Origin: Halovulum sp039180525 | GTDB taxonomy: Bacteria; Pseudomonadota; Alphaproteobacteria; Rhodobacterales; Rhodobacteraceae | Assembly: GCA_039180525.1 (NCBI GenBank) | Contig: JBCDDF010000005.1 | Location: 1 to 64,000 of the forward strand | DNA: 64,000 nt | Direction: 5' to 3' | Shown: one piece after another, positions 7,909 to 16,676 of the stretch | Numbering within the stretch: the stretch's first letter is position 1 | How the letters are laid out: the number at the start of each line of letters is the position of its first letter | The notes under the pieces: model-generated | Seen by the model: only the letters and a program-made list of their open reading frames with translations | What the model was told of the DNA's origin: nothing | Databases searched by the model: none | Translations under genes and position numbers: made by a program

Positions 7909-9981
7909 ATGAGCACGACCCAGCGCACACCGACGGGCATCTGGGCGCCGGTTCTGACCGGCGTCTGCGCCCTGATCGCGCTGGGTCATCTTTACGTGGC
8001 GCTCGACCCGGTGATCTCTGAGTTGCAGCGCAACGCCTTCCATTTCGCCGGCTTTGCCTTTCTCGCCGCGGTTCTTTTCCCGTTCCTCGGCCGCCGCGGC
8101 GGCGTGACACTGGTCTTCGACATCGCGCTGGGCACCGCCATCGCCGCCTCGGCGGTCTATCTGACCTTCGCCGAAAACGGCATCTATGCGCGCGGGGTCA
8201 AGCTTGCGCCGCTCGATTGGGTGGCGGCGGCGATCTGCATATTCGGCGCCATCGAACTGACCCGCCGCCTGACCGGCTGGGTGATCCCGACGCTGATCGT
8301 GCTGGGCCTGACCTATGTAGGCTTCTGGGGCCAGTATGTCGGCGGCGTGTTCTCCTTCGCCGGGTTGAGTTGGGAGGCGATCGCGTTCCGCTCGATCTAT
8401 GGCGATGATGCGATGTTCGGCACCATCGCGCGGATCTCCTCGACCTATGTCTTTCTGTTCATCATCTTCGGTGCCTTTCTTCTGCGCTCTGGCGCGGGGG
8501 ATTTCGTGATCGATCTGGCGCGCGCCGTTGCCGGGCGGCTGACCGGGGGGCCGGGGTTGGTGGCGGTGATCGCCTCGGGGCTGACCGGCACGATCTCGGG
8601 CTCGGCGGTCGCCAACACAGCCTCCACCGGGGTGATCACCGTCCCGCTGATGAAACGGGCGGGCTTCCCGGCCAAATTCGCCGGCGGGGTGGAGGCGGCA
8701 TCCTCCACCGGTGGGCAGCTTATGCCGCCGATCATGGGGGCCGGCGCCTTTGTCATGGCGAGCTTCACCCAGATCCCCTATGAGACGATCGTGACCGTCG
8801 CCGCGCTGCCGGCGCTGTTGTACTTCCTATCCGTGGCCTTTTTTGTCCGGATCGAGGCGCGGCGTTTGGACCTGCCACCCATGGAGGGTGAGGCGCAGAC
8901 CCTGGGCGCCGCCTTCCGCAAGGGGGGCCTGAGTTTCGTTCTGCCCATCGGTCTGGTCATCGGGTTGTTGGTGTCGGGTTTCACGCCGACCTATGCGGCC
9001 GTCTATGGCATCCTGGCGGTGGTCGTCTCCAGCTGGTTCACGCAAACGCGGATGGGTCCGCGCGCGGTGATCGAGGCGCTGGCGCTTGGCACCCGCAACA
9101 TGGTGCTGACCGCGGTGCTGCTGTGTGCCGTGGGGCTGGTCGTCAACGTGATCACCACTGCCGGCGTCGGCAACACCTTCAGCCTGATGATCGCCAGTTG
9201 GTCGGGCGGGAACACCCTGGTGGCGATCGTGCTGATCGCGTTGGCCAGCCTCATCCTGGGTATGGGGCTGCCGGTGACCGCGGCGTATATCGTTTTGGCG
9301 ACGCTGTCCGCGCCGGCGCTGGCCGGGATGATCGCCGACCGTTTCGTGGTCGATGCGTTGACTGCCGGCACGCTGGCCGAACCCGCCAAGGCGATCCTGA
9401 TGCTGGGCGCGCCCGAGGCGGCCGCGGCGTTGTCCGCACCGATGCCCCGGGCCGATGCAATCGCGCTGGTCGGGACGCTGCCTTTGGATATCGCCGCCCC
9501 GCTGCGCGATCTGGTCGTCCCGCCCGAGGTCGCGCTGGCCGCGCTTTTGTCGGCGCATATGATCATCTTCTGGCTCAGCCAGGACAGCAACGTCACGCCG
9601 CCGGTCGCACTCGCGGCCTTTACCGCCGCGGCCATCGCCCGGGCGCCGGCCATGGCGACCGGGGTCGCGTCGTGGAAGCTGGCCAAGGGGCTTTATATCG
9701 TGCCGGTTCTCTTCGCCTATACGCCGCTGCTTTCGGGCGATTGGGGGGCGATGTTGACGGTCTTCGCCTTCGCCGTGGTCGGCATCTATGCCCTCGCCGG
9801 GGCGCTGCAGGGCTGCCTGGAACACCGCCTGAACCCGGTTGCGCGCCTATTGGCGGGGCTGGCCGGGCTGACCTGCCTTTGGCCCGGGGATCTGCGTGTG
9901 CAACTGGCCGGCGCGGTCGTCGTGCTGGGGCTGCTGGCGCTCAATCTGGGCGGTCGCCGCGCGCCGAGCGCAGCGGAGTAG
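7909..9981 (+). CDS. TRAP transporter permease, fused small and large subunits
   Basis: A 690-residue membrane protein in which the DctQ-like four-helix region (about residues 1-170) is fused to the DctM-like large permease, as is typical for TAXI-type TRAP systems. The large-subunit signature GLTGTISGSAVANTASTGV occurs near residue 225, and a second hydrophobic cluster contains ILGMGLPVTAAYIVLAT. AAAGG lies seven bases before ATG 7909. It pairs with the TAXI receptor upstream; transport is driven by an ion gradient rather than ATP. Downstream lies a palindromic repeat that may end the transcript. Confidence 0.9.
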   Translation: MSTTQRTPTGIWAPVLTGVCALIALGHLYVALDPVISELQRNAFHFAGFAFLAAVLFPFLGRRGGVTLVFDIALGTAIAASAVYLTFAENGIYARGVKLAPLDWVAAAICIFGAIELTRRLTGWVIPTLIVLGLTYVGFWGQYVGGVFSFAGLSWEAIAFRSIYGDDAMFGTIARISSTYVFLFIIFGAFLLRSGAGDFVIDLARAVAGRLTGGPGLVAVIASGLTGTISGSAVANTASTGVITVPLMKRAGFPAKFAGGVEAASSTGGQLMPPIMGAGAFVMASFTQIPYETIVTVAALPALLYFLSVAFFVRIEARRLDLPPMEGEAQTLGAAFRKGGLSFVLPIGLVIGLLVSGFTPTYAAVYGILAVVVSSWFTQTRMGPRAVIEALALGTRNMVLTAVLLCAVGLVVNVITTAGVGNTFSLMIASWSGGNTLVAIVLIALASLILGMGLPVTAAYIVLATLSAPALAGMIADRFVVDALTAGTLAEPAKAILMLGAPEAAAALSAPMPRADAIALVGTLPLDIAAPLRDLVVPPEVALAALLSAHMIIFWLSQDSNVTPPVALAAFTAAAIARAPAMATGVASWKLAKGLYIVPVLFAYTPLLSGDWGAMLTVFAFAVVGIYALAGALQGCLEHRLNPVARLLAGLAGLTCLWPGDLRVQLAGAVVVLGLLALNLGGRRAPSAAE

Positions 9982-9992
9982 CGCCGCAACCT

Positions 9993-10067
9993 GTCCCGGG
10001 CCCCGACCCGGGACCTCGACCGCTGCCCATGACGACGACCAAGCGGTCCCGGGTCAGGGCCCGGGAC
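9993..10067. repeat. long inverted repeat, GTCCCGGG..CCCGGGAC family
   Basis: Arm 1 (9993-10015) and arm 2 (10045-10067) are 23-base inverted copies differing at one position, separated by 29 bases. Each arm is itself nearly palindromic (TCCCGGGCCCC/GACCCGGGA). It fills the gap between the converging TRAP permease and manC and could terminate both. A single arm recurs inside cobN (23420-23440), and a decayed copy lies near 61768-61783. Confidence 0.8.
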
Positions 10068-10076
10068 GCGTCGCGC

Positions 10077-11528
10077 TCAGCCCGGGCGGTTTTGCCGGTG
10101 CGATGTCAGATCCTCGACCCGGCCGAACTGATCTTCCAGACGCTCGATGTCGTCCTCTTCCAGATAGCTGCCCGATTGCACCTCGATCAACTCGACCGGT
10201 ATCTTGCCGGGATTGGCCAGCCGGTGGACGCTGCCGATGGGGATGAAGGCGGACTCGTTCTCGTGCAGCACCCGCACCTCTTCGCCCAGCGTCACCTCGG
10301 CGGTGCCATGGACCACGACCCAATGCTCCGCGCGATGGTGGTGGCGTTGCAGCGACAGCCGCGCGCCGGGCTTGACCGAGATGCGCTTGACGCGGAACCG
10401 CGCGCCCAGGTCCATCGTCTGATACCAGCCCCAGGGGCGGTGACAGCGCAGATGCTCCAGCGCCTCGCCACGGCTGTCGGCCTCCAACGTCTTGACCAGC
10501 GCCTTGACGTCCTGCGCGCGGTCGAGGTTCAGCACCAGTACCGCGTCGGGTGTCTCGATCACCGCGACGTTTTCCAGCCCCACCGTGCACACCATGCGAT
10601 GGGTCGCGTGGACCAGTGTGTTCCGCGAGCCGATATCGACCGTGTCGCCCCGCGCCGCGATGCCGTCCGTGGACTTGTCCGATACCGCCCAGACCGATTT
10701 CCAATCGCCGACATCGGACCAGTTGAAGGTCGAGGGCACGACCAATGCCTGGTCGGTGTGTTCCATGAACCCGTGATCGAAAGAGATCGCGCGCGCCTGA
10801 GCAAAGCTTGCGCCGGGGATCGAAAAGCCCAGATCGGTGCGCGCCTCGGCGACCGAGCGGGTAACGGCGGCGACCGTCTCCGGCTCAAGCGCCCGCGCCG
10901 CATCCAGCAGCCACCCGGACGCAAAGCAAAAGATCCCCGCGTTCCAAAGACACCCTTCCTCGGAAATCAGCCGCGCCGCCGTCGGCGCATCCGGTTTTTC
11001 GACGAAATGCGCCACCCGGTGCACGCCCGCGCCTGCCGCCGGCCCCGGGCGGATATAGCCATAGGCCGTCGACGGCTCGGTCGGTTCCACGCCCACCACC
11101 GCGATGCCGCCCGTCTGCACCGCGGCACAGGCCCGCGTGAGCGCGTCGGCAAAGGCGTCTGCCCCCTCGATCAGATGGTCCGAAGGCACCACGGCGACCA
11201 CGGTCTCCGGGTCGCGCCGGGCCGCGATCGCCGCCGCCAGCACCACCGCGGCCAGGGTGTCGCGTCGTTCGGGCTCCACGACGATGTGCGCATCGGCCCC
11301 GATCGCCTGCATCTGCTCGCGCAGCACGAACCGGTCGGCATGCGCGCCGATCAGCGTGACCGGTTCGAACCGGCCCCGGTCGGCAAAACGGGCCACGGTC
11401 TTTTGCAGCAGCGTCTCGGCATCCAGCACCGGCACCAGCTGTTTGGCCATCCCAGCGCGCGAGACCGGCCACAGCCGGGTCCCGGCACCGCCGCTCAGGA
11501 CGAAAGGCGCGACGCGCGGTTGGGTCAT
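10077..11528 (-). CDS. manC: mannose-1-phosphate guanylyltransferase / mannose-6-phosphate isomerase
   Basis: A bifunctional 483-residue enzyme. The N-terminal nucleotidyltransferase domain has LSGGAGTRLWPVSR (residues 11-24), which makes GDP-mannose. The C-terminal cupin domain (about 350-480) is a type II phosphomannose isomerase, with metal-site residues in PGARLSLQRHHHRAEHW and HGTAEV. It supplies GDP-mannose for polysaccharide or LPS. Start ATG 11528 has AGGGA upstream; the longer frame to 11684 is not supported. It is single and convergent with the TRAP operon across an inverted repeat. Confidence 0.93.
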   Translation of the reverse strand: MTQPRVAPFVLSGGAGTRLWPVSRAGMAKQLVPVLDAETLLQKTVARFADRGRFEPVTLIGAHADRFVLREQMQAIGADAHIVVEPERRDTLAAVVLAAAIAARRDPETVVAVVPSDHLIEGADAFADALTRACAAVQTGGIAVVGVEPTEPSTAYGYIRPGPAAGAGVHRVAHFVEKPDAPTAARLISEEGCLWNAGIFCFASGWLLDAARALEPETVAAVTRSVAEARTDLGFSIPGASFAQARAISFDHGFMEHTDQALVVPSTFNWSDVGDWKSVWAVSDKSTDGIAARGDTVDIGSRNTLVHATHRMVCTVGLENVAVIETPDAVLVLNLDRAQDVKALVKTLEADSRGEALEHLRCHRPWGWYQTMDLGARFRVKRISVKPGARLSLQRHHHRAEHWVVVHGTAEVTLGEEVRVLHENESAFIPIGSVHRLANPGKIPVELIEVQSGSYLEEDDIERLEDQFGRVEDLTSHRQNRPG

Positions 11529-11628
11529 GCTGCTGTTCCCTGCCAATCGAACGGACAAATCCTGCAAAGCATATGTATAGGAAATCGGCGGAACTGCGGC
11601 GCGGTTCCCGGCTTTGCCCACGGTTTCG

Positions 11629-12906
11629 CTAGGCGTGTGTGCCCTGCATGACGCGCAACGCCTTATCGAAGAAGTCGAGGCCACCGAAATTGCCCGATTT
11701 CAGCGCCACCGCGATGGGCGTATCGCCGCCGTGATAGAGCACCGGCACGCCGGGGTCGATCTCTGGCCCGATCCGCAGCGCCGCGCCGTCTTGCCCGCCC
11801 GCCAGGGCCTGCGCGACAGCGCCAGAGGTCTCCCCGCCGGCCACCACGATACGGCGGAAGCCGCGCGCCACCAGCCCGCGCGCAGTATCGGCGAACAGCG
11901 TGTCCAACGCGGCCGCAACGGCATCGCGGCCGAAACGGGATTGAGCGTCCTGCACCGCCGCCGGCGTGTCGGACGAATAGATCAGCGGCGCGGCGCCGGC
12001 ATCGGTTGCGAAATCGATCAAGGTCTCGGCGCGTACCGCGCCCCGCATCACCGCGGCGACGTCGACCGCCAGCGCCTTGTTTGCGGCGCGATGCCGCTCG
12101 ACCTGCCCCAGCGTCGCCCGAGAGCAGGAGCCGGCGAGGATCGCCGCGGGCCCCTCGACCGCGACCGCGGCGGCCCCGCCGCCCTTGGCACGGCCCATGC
12201 GGATCATATTTGCCGGCAGACCCAGCGCGATGCCGGAGCCGCCGGTGATCAGCGGCGCCTCGGCCAGTCCCGCGCCCAGCGTCAGCAGATCGTCATCGCC
12301 GACCGCGTCGGCGACGACGAAATCGGCGGTCTCCTCGGCCAGCGCCGCCGCCACCGCCGCTGCTCCGGCCGCCACCGTGGCCAGCGGCAGGTGGCCTACG
12401 CGGCCTGTCACCTGCTGCCCCAACCAGCGCCGGATGTCCGGGTCCGTCATCGGCGTCAGCGGGTGGTCCTGCATGCCCGACTCGCTCAGCAGCCGGTCGA
12501 ACACGAACAAATGTCCCTGAAACAGCGTCCGCCCGGTCGCCGGGAAGGCCGGGCACACCACCGTCGCGCGGGCGCCTAACGCCGCTGCCAACGCCTCCGC
12601 AACCGGGCCGATATTGCCCTCGGGCGTCGAATCGAAGGTGGAGCAATACTTGAACAGGATCTGCGCACAGCCCTGGCTCCGGAGCCAGTCCAGCGCGGAC
12701 AGACTGTCCCGCACCGCATCGGCCACCGGGGCGGATCGACTTTTCAGCGCGATGACGCCGGCCTCGATATCCGCCTCCGCCGGTGTCGCCGGCACCCCGG
12801 GGTAGAGCGCTGCGCGCAGCCCTCCGGCGGGCGGCAGCCCCTTGGCCAGCGTGTTGGCGATGTCGCTGGCGCCCGTGAAATCGTCGGCGATGACACCGAT
12901 CAGCAT
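11629..12906 (-). CDS. otnK: four-carbon acid sugar kinase (OtnK-like)
   Basis: A 425-residue member of the former DUF1537 family. The N-terminal motif GVIADDFTGASDIANTL (residues 4-20) and the C-terminal nucleotide-binding region VVAGGETSGAVAQAL are the family signatures. OtnK enzymes phosphorylate 3-oxo-tetronate in four-carbon sugar acid breakdown. Its usual partners (an aldolase or decarboxylase and an isomerase) are not adjacent, so the exact substrate is inferred. Start ATG 12906 has AGGAAAG upstream. manC lies downstream on the same strand after a 100-base gap. Confidence 0.85.
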   Translation of the reverse strand: MLIGVIADDFTGASDIANTLAKGLPPAGGLRAALYPGVPATPAEADIEAGVIALKSRSAPVADAVRDSLSALDWLRSQGCAQILFKYCSTFDSTPEGNIGPVAEALAAALGARATVVCPAFPATGRTLFQGHLFVFDRLLSESGMQDHPLTPMTDPDIRRWLGQQVTGRVGHLPLATVAAGAAAVAAALAEETADFVVADAVGDDDLLTLGAGLAEAPLITGGSGIALGLPANMIRMGRAKGGGAAAVAVEGPAAILAGSCSRATLGQVERHRAANKALAVDVAAVMRGAVRAETLIDFATDAGAAPLIYSSDTPAAVQDAQSRFGRDAVAAALDTLFADTARGLVARGFRRIVVAGGETSGAVAQALAGGQDGAALRIGPEIDPGVPVLYHGGDTPIAVALKSGNFGGLDFFDKALRVMQGTHA

Positions 12907-13059
12907 CGGTCTTTCCTTTCGGCAACGCCCGGCCCCGGGCACGGGCCGGATCACATCCGCTTGCGCAACGAATGACAAGCCCGGCATGGGCGCGGAAGCG
13001 CTGGCGCCCGGGCGCAATTTGCGCTCTATCCAAGGGGTGGCGGATCGAGGAGGGCGCAC

Positions 13060-13728
13060 ATGAACCTGAACGCGGATTTCGACGCCCGGGTGCTGTTGCA
13101 TGGCGATGCGATCCCCTGGGCGGCTTCGCCCATGGCGGGGGTCGACCGTCGTATGCTCGACCGGATCGGGGACGAGGTTGCCCGGGCCACTACCATCGTG
13201 CGTTACGCGCCCGACAGCCATTTTTCCGCCCACACCCATACCGGCGGCGAGGAATTCATTGTCCTTGAGGGCGTCTTTCAGGACGAACACGGGGATTTTC
13301 CGGCCGGAACCTATGTGCGCAACCCGCCAACTTCCGCCCACACGCCGGGCTCGAAGGATGGTTGCGTGATCTTCGTCAAGCTCTGGCAGTTCGATCCGGA
13401 CGACCGCACGCCGGTGCGGGTAGACATGAAAGCGGGCCTTGCGCCCGCGGGCGAGGGCGTCGCAGTGGCGGTGCTGCACGAGGACCCGCGCGAGCGGGTG
13501 AGCTATCAGGAGTGGCAGGCCGGGTGCGCGCAGTCGCTCGATCTGCCGGGCGGGGCGGAAATTCTGATGCTGGACGGGACGCTGGACGCGGATGGCGACG
13601 TTTTGCGCCGGCACTCCTGGCTGCGCATGCCCAGCGATGCACGGCTGGAGGCCCGCGCCGGGGCCCAGGGTGCCGCGTTCTGGATGAAGACCGGCCATCT
13701 GCCCTTTGCCGCCGCGCCGCGCACCTGA
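13060..13728 (+). CDS. cupin-domain protein (ChrR-like)
   Basis: A 222-residue protein with two cupin-like halves. The first half holds the metal-binding set H58-T-H60 in SAHTHTGGEEFIVLEGVF, then a Glu and a later His94 in PPTSAHTPGS, as in the ChrR anti-sigma cupin domain. It lacks ChrR's N-terminal zinc anti-sigma region, so it is a stand-alone cupin, possibly an oxidative-stress or quercetinase-like metal protein. GAGGAGGG lies upstream of ATG 13060. The DUF1636 gene follows after 17 bases and is probably co-transcribed. Function is not known. Confidence 0.8.
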   Translation: MNLNADFDARVLLHGDAIPWAASPMAGVDRRMLDRIGDEVARATTIVRYAPDSHFSAHTHTGGEEFIVLEGVFQDEHGDFPAGTYVRNPPTSAHTPGSKDGCVIFVKLWQFDPDDRTPVRVDMKAGLAPAGEGVAVAVLHEDPRERVSYQEWQAGCAQSLDLPGGAEILMLDGTLDADGDVLRRHSWLRMPSDARLEARAGAQGAAFWMKTGHLPFAAAPRT

Positions 13729-13745
13729 CGCCGAAGGACGCGCCC

Positions 13746-14129
13746 ATGCCCACCACCATCACAGTCTGCACCACCTGCCGCCAGCCTGCGCTGCGCGAGG
13801 CCAAGGCCGGCGACCCCTGCGGCGAGACGTTGTTGCAGGCCCTGATCGAAGCGGCGCAGGCCCATGCCGATCTGCGCGTGCGCGGCGCGGCTTGCCTGAT
13901 GGGCTGCGAGCATGGCTGCAACCTGGCCCTGTCGGCACCGTCCAAGATGACCTATGTCCTGGGTCGGTTCGAACCCACGGCCGAAGCGGCCGCGGCGGTG
14001 GTGGACTACGCCGCGCTGCATGCCGGCTCCGCGGCGGGGGTTGTGCCGTATCGGTCCTGGCCTCAGGGCGTGAAGGGCCATTTCATCGCCCGCGTCCCGC
14101 CGGAGGATCCCGGCCCGCCCGCGCTTTAG
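13746..14129 (+). CDS. DUF1636 cysteine-rich putative metal-binding protein
   Basis: A 127-residue small protein with a ferredoxin/thioredoxin-like cysteine pattern: C8-x2-C11, C25, then C50-x3-C54-x3-C58 in CLMGCEHGCN. It matches DUF1636, often encoded beside cobalamin genes in Rhodobacterales and suspected to handle metal or iron-sulfur clusters; this is context, not proof. GAAGGA precedes ATG 13746. It lies between the cupin gene and the cobP end. Hairpins downstream (14143-14240) separate it from the convergent cobP. Confidence 0.8.
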   Translation: MPTTITVCTTCRQPALREAKAGDPCGETLLQALIEAAQAHADLRVRGAACLMGCEHGCNLALSAPSKMTYVLGRFEPTAEAAAAVVDYAALHAGSAAGVVPYRSWPQGVKGHFIARVPPEDPGPPAL

Positions 14130-14142
14130 GGTCGCGTAGCTA

Positions 14143-14189
14143 GAGCAAAAACGGATCTGATCGAAAAATCTGATCCTCGGATTTTGCTC
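14143..14189. terminator. AT-rich imperfect hairpin after DUF1636
   Basis: GAGCAAAA (14143-14150) pairs with TTTTGCTC (14182-14189). Inside it, ATCTGATC occurs twice as a direct repeat. The region is strikingly AT-rich for this genome and lies 14 bases after the DUF1636 stop. Confidence 0.45.
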
Positions 14190-14217
14190 AAACTATTGAA
14201 TCTGGGCCAAAATCCTC

Positions 14218-14240
14218 TTTCAGACTGGTTCAGTCTGAAA
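14218..14240. terminator. perfect hairpin between DUF1636 and cobP
   Basis: TTTCAGACT (14218-14226) and AGTCTGAAA (14232-14240) form a 9-bp perfect stem with loop GGTTC. An adjoining stem CGGCT/AGCCG (14241-14256) overlaps the cobP stop, and AATCC/GGATT could enclose both. Suited to end the converging transcripts; no long T-run is present. Confidence 0.5.
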
Positions 14241-14249
14241 CGGCTTAGC

Positions 14250-14768
14250 CTAGCCGGATTTGAGCGTCAGCGGCAGCCCCGCGGCGACAAAGACGACGCG
14301 GCCCGCCGCCTGGGCCACACGCTGGTTCAGGCGCCCCTGGGCGTCGCGAAATCGCCGGCCGAGGCGCGTGTCGGGGACCAGCCCCAGCCCGATTTCGTTC
14401 GACACCATCACCACCGGCACCGCCGCATCCGCGACCGCTTGCAGCAGCGTTTCGGTCTGGGCCGGTGCGTCCTGTTCGGCCGCCATCAGGTTCGACAACC
14501 ACAGGGTCAGGCAATCCACCAGCACCGCCGCGTCCGCTGCGGTTGCCAGTGCCGCGGTCACGTCCAGCGGCGCTTCGGCGGTGCGCCAGCCGGGGCCGCG
14601 CTCTGCCCGATGCGCGGCGATCCGCGCGGCCATCTCGGCATCGCCGGGCTCGGCGGTCGCGATGTAAAGCCGTTCCGGCGCGGCGGCCTCGGCCAGTGCC
14701 TGGGCATGGCCGCTTTTGCCCGACCGGGCGCCGCCGAGGACCAGTGTCAAATTGGGCAGATCGCGCAT
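14250..14768 (-). CDS. cobP: adenosylcobinamide kinase / adenosylcobinamide-phosphate guanylyltransferase
   Basis: A 172-residue CobP/CobU enzyme that phosphorylates adenosylcobinamide and then makes adenosyl-GDP-cobinamide for nucleotide loop assembly. The P-loop GGARSGKS is at residues 12-19; VDCLTLWLSN and VSNEIGLGLVP are further family signatures, and the length is typical. It starts at ATG 14768 and is divergent from cobT across 89 bases that probably hold both promoters. The downstream cobT-bluE-cbiB-cobC operon acts in the same late branch. Confidence 0.93.
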   Translation of the reverse strand: MRDLPNLTLVLGGARSGKSGHAQALAEAAAPERLYIATAEPGDAEMAARIAAHRAERGPGWRTAEAPLDVTAALATAADAAVLVDCLTLWLSNLMAAEQDAPAQTETLLQAVADAAVPVVMVSNEIGLGLVPDTRLGRRFRDAQGRLNQRVAQAAGRVVFVAAGLPLTLKSG

Positions 14769-14857
14769 GCCCGATGTCTCCTGCTTGCGACCGCTTGCAC
14801 GATCTTCGGCGGTCTGCCTAAGCAGTGTGGGCAGGCGAATCAATGCTTTGGGGGGAT

Positions 14858-15856
14858 ATGGACGGGGATTTGCGGGCGCGGCTTCGGCACGCCATCGACA
14901 CCAAGACAAAACCTCCGGGCTCGCTTGGCCGGATCGAGGATCTGGCGCTGCAGATCGGGCTGATCCAGCAGAGCCTAACCCCCCGGATGGAACATGCGGT
15001 GCTGACGATCTTTGCCGGCGATCATGGGATCGCGGTCGAGGGCGTGTCGGCGTTTCCGCAGGCCGTGACCGCGCAGATGGTGGCGAATTTTCTGGCCGGC
15101 GGCGCGGCGGCGAATGTCTTTGCGGGCTCGGTCGGCATCGATCTGCAGGTGGTCGACGCCGGTGTCGCCACCCCGATCGAGCACCCGGATCTGATCCGCC
15201 GGTCGTTGGGCGCCGGCACGGCCAATGCCGCCGTCGAACCGGCAATGTCAGAGGCGATGCTGCAAGAGGCATGGGCCACCGGCGCCACGTTGGCGCGGGA
15301 GGGCCAGGCGGACGCGGTCATCCTGGGTGAGATGGGGATCGGCAACACCACCGCGGCGACGTTAATCGCACACAAGGTCACCGGTCAGCCGCTGGATCGG
15401 CTCGCCGGCCGTGGCACCGGGCTCGACGATGCCGGGCTGGCGCGCAAGTTGCAGGTGATGACCCGCGCCGCCGGGCGTTGCGGCGAGCTTAGCCCGCGCG
15501 ACGCGCTGCGCGAATATGGCGGGTTCGAAATCGCGATGATGGCCGGTGCCATGGCCGGCGCGGGAACGGCCGGGCGGCTGGTGATCGTGGACGGGTTCAT
15601 CGCGACCGCCGCGGCGCTGATCGCTGCGGCGGAGGTGCCCCAGGCGCGCGCGGCGATGGTTTTCGCGCATCGCTCGGCAGAGCCGGGGCATGGTGCCATG
15701 CTGGCACATCTGCATGCGGATCCATTGTTGGATCTGGGTCTGCGGCTGGGCGAAGGGACCGGCGGGCTGTTGGCCTGGCCGCTGTTGCGCGCGGCGGCGG
15801 CGATGCTGCGGGATATGGCAAGCTTTGAGAGTGCGGGCGTCAGCGGCGCGGAATGA
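14858..15856 (+). CDS. cobT: nicotinate-nucleotide--dimethylbenzimidazole phosphoribosyltransferase
   Basis: Makes alpha-ribazole phosphate, the lower ligand of B12, from dimethylbenzimidazole and nicotinate mononucleotide. Family motifs include KPPGSLGRIEDLA, IFAGDHGIAVEGVS, GEMGIGNTT and, near the end, the catalytic-Glu region RLGEGTGGLLAWP. I choose ATG 14858 (332 residues), preceded by GGGGGGA; ATG 14843 and 14825 are possible alternatives a few residues longer. Its 3' end overlaps the bluE start by 26 bases, implying coupled translation. This cobT is unrelated to the chelatase subunit of the same name. Confidence 0.93.
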   Translation: MDGDLRARLRHAIDTKTKPPGSLGRIEDLALQIGLIQQSLTPRMEHAVLTIFAGDHGIAVEGVSAFPQAVTAQMVANFLAGGAAANVFAGSVGIDLQVVDAGVATPIEHPDLIRRSLGAGTANAAVEPAMSEAMLQEAWATGATLAREGQADAVILGEMGIGNTTAATLIAHKVTGQPLDRLAGRGTGLDDAGLARKLQVMTRAAGRCGELSPRDALREYGGFEIAMMAGAMAGAGTAGRLVIVDGFIATAAALIAAAEVPQARAAMVFAHRSAEPGHGAMLAHLHADPLLDLGLRLGEGTGGLLAWPLLRAAAAMLRDMASFESAGVSGAE

Positions 15857-16676
15857 TGCCGGCCCCGCGCGGTGGCGCGCGGCCTGGGCGGCGGGGCATT
15901 TCGGCGAGTTCCTGCAGGGATTTCATCGCGGAGAGATGGCGCTGCTGACCGTGCCCTTCCCGGCGTTTGGCGTGCGTGCGGTTTGGGCTCCGGCGGGTCC
16001 GTTCCGGCTGGCACAGCCCCGGCGGCTGATCGCGCGGGGCCAGGCGGCGGCGCTGTTCCGGGCCGCGGGCTGGCGGCATCCGTTCGGACATTTGCGCCTG
16101 ACCTCGACCATGCCGCCGGGCGGCGGCGGCGGCGCCTCCACCGCGGCGATCGTGGCCACCGCGCGGTTGCTGGGCCTGGCGGCGCCCCGGCTGCCCGATC
16201 TGGCCGTGGCGATCGAGCGGGCCAGCGATCCGTCGATGCTGGCCGATCCCGGCGCCTGGCTTTGGGCGCCGCGCCGGGCGCGCGCGGTTCGCCAGATGGC
16301 ACGCCCGGCGCCGATGCGCCTGGTGGGTGGTTTCGTTGGTCCGCCGCGCTGGACAGACCCGGGGGATGGGGCTTTTGACGATATCTCTGACCTGGTGACG
16401 TGCTGGGATGGGGCCGAAACAGCAGCCGACTTCGCGGCGCTGGCGCAGGCCTCCGCCACCCGAAGACTGGGCCGGCTGGGCGAGGATCCCGCACCGTGGG
16501 CCGACGCTGTGCGACAGTCCGGCGCTTTGGGCTTCATCATCGCCCATAGCGGCAGCGCGAGGGGCCTGCTGTTGGCCTTGGATGCGGGGCCGCCTGCGAT
16601 CCTTGCCGCGCGCCGTGCGCTTCAGGCCCGGGGCGCGCGCGGCTGCGTGACCGGCCGGGTCGGGGGTGCGGCGTGA
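15831..16676 (+). CDS. bluE: GHMP-type L-threonine kinase (BluE-like)
   Basis: A 281-residue GHMP-superfamily kinase: AGHFGEFLQG at residues 21-30 and the glycine-rich ATP loop STMPPGGGGGAST at 92-104. Its place between cobT and cbiB, one step before threonine-phosphate decarboxylase CobC, points to L-threonine kinase, which supplies L-threonine phosphate for the aminopropanol arm. From the literature I recall that Rhodobacterales use BluE, distinct from enteric PduX, for this step. The start is uncertain: GTG 15831 is the best in-frame choice, overlaps cobT and has only a weak GAG site. Confidence 0.75.
   Translation: MRASAARNDAGPARWRAAWAAGHFGEFLQGFHRGEMALLTVPFPAFGVRAVWAPAGPFRLAQPRRLIARGQAAALFRAAGWRHPFGHLRLTSTMPPGGGGGASTAAIVATARLLGLAAPRLPDLAVAIERASDPSMLADPGAWLWAPRRARAVRQMARPAPMRLVGGFVGPPRWTDPGDGAFDDISDLVTCWDGAETAADFAALAQASATRRLGRLGEDPAPWADAVRQSGALGFIIAHSGSARGLLLALDAGPPAILAARRALQARGARGCVTGRVGGAA

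Noticed and set aside
9123..11651. 842-codon open frame on the plus strand
   Set aside because: It runs through the TRAP permease in a wrong frame and antisense to manC; long stop-free shadows are expected at this GC content.
14769..14857. Possible second cobalamin riboswitch upstream of cobT (TCTCCTGCTTGC)
   Set aside because: Only a few bases resemble a B12 box; the core elements and spacing are missing. Only 26248-26470 has all parts.
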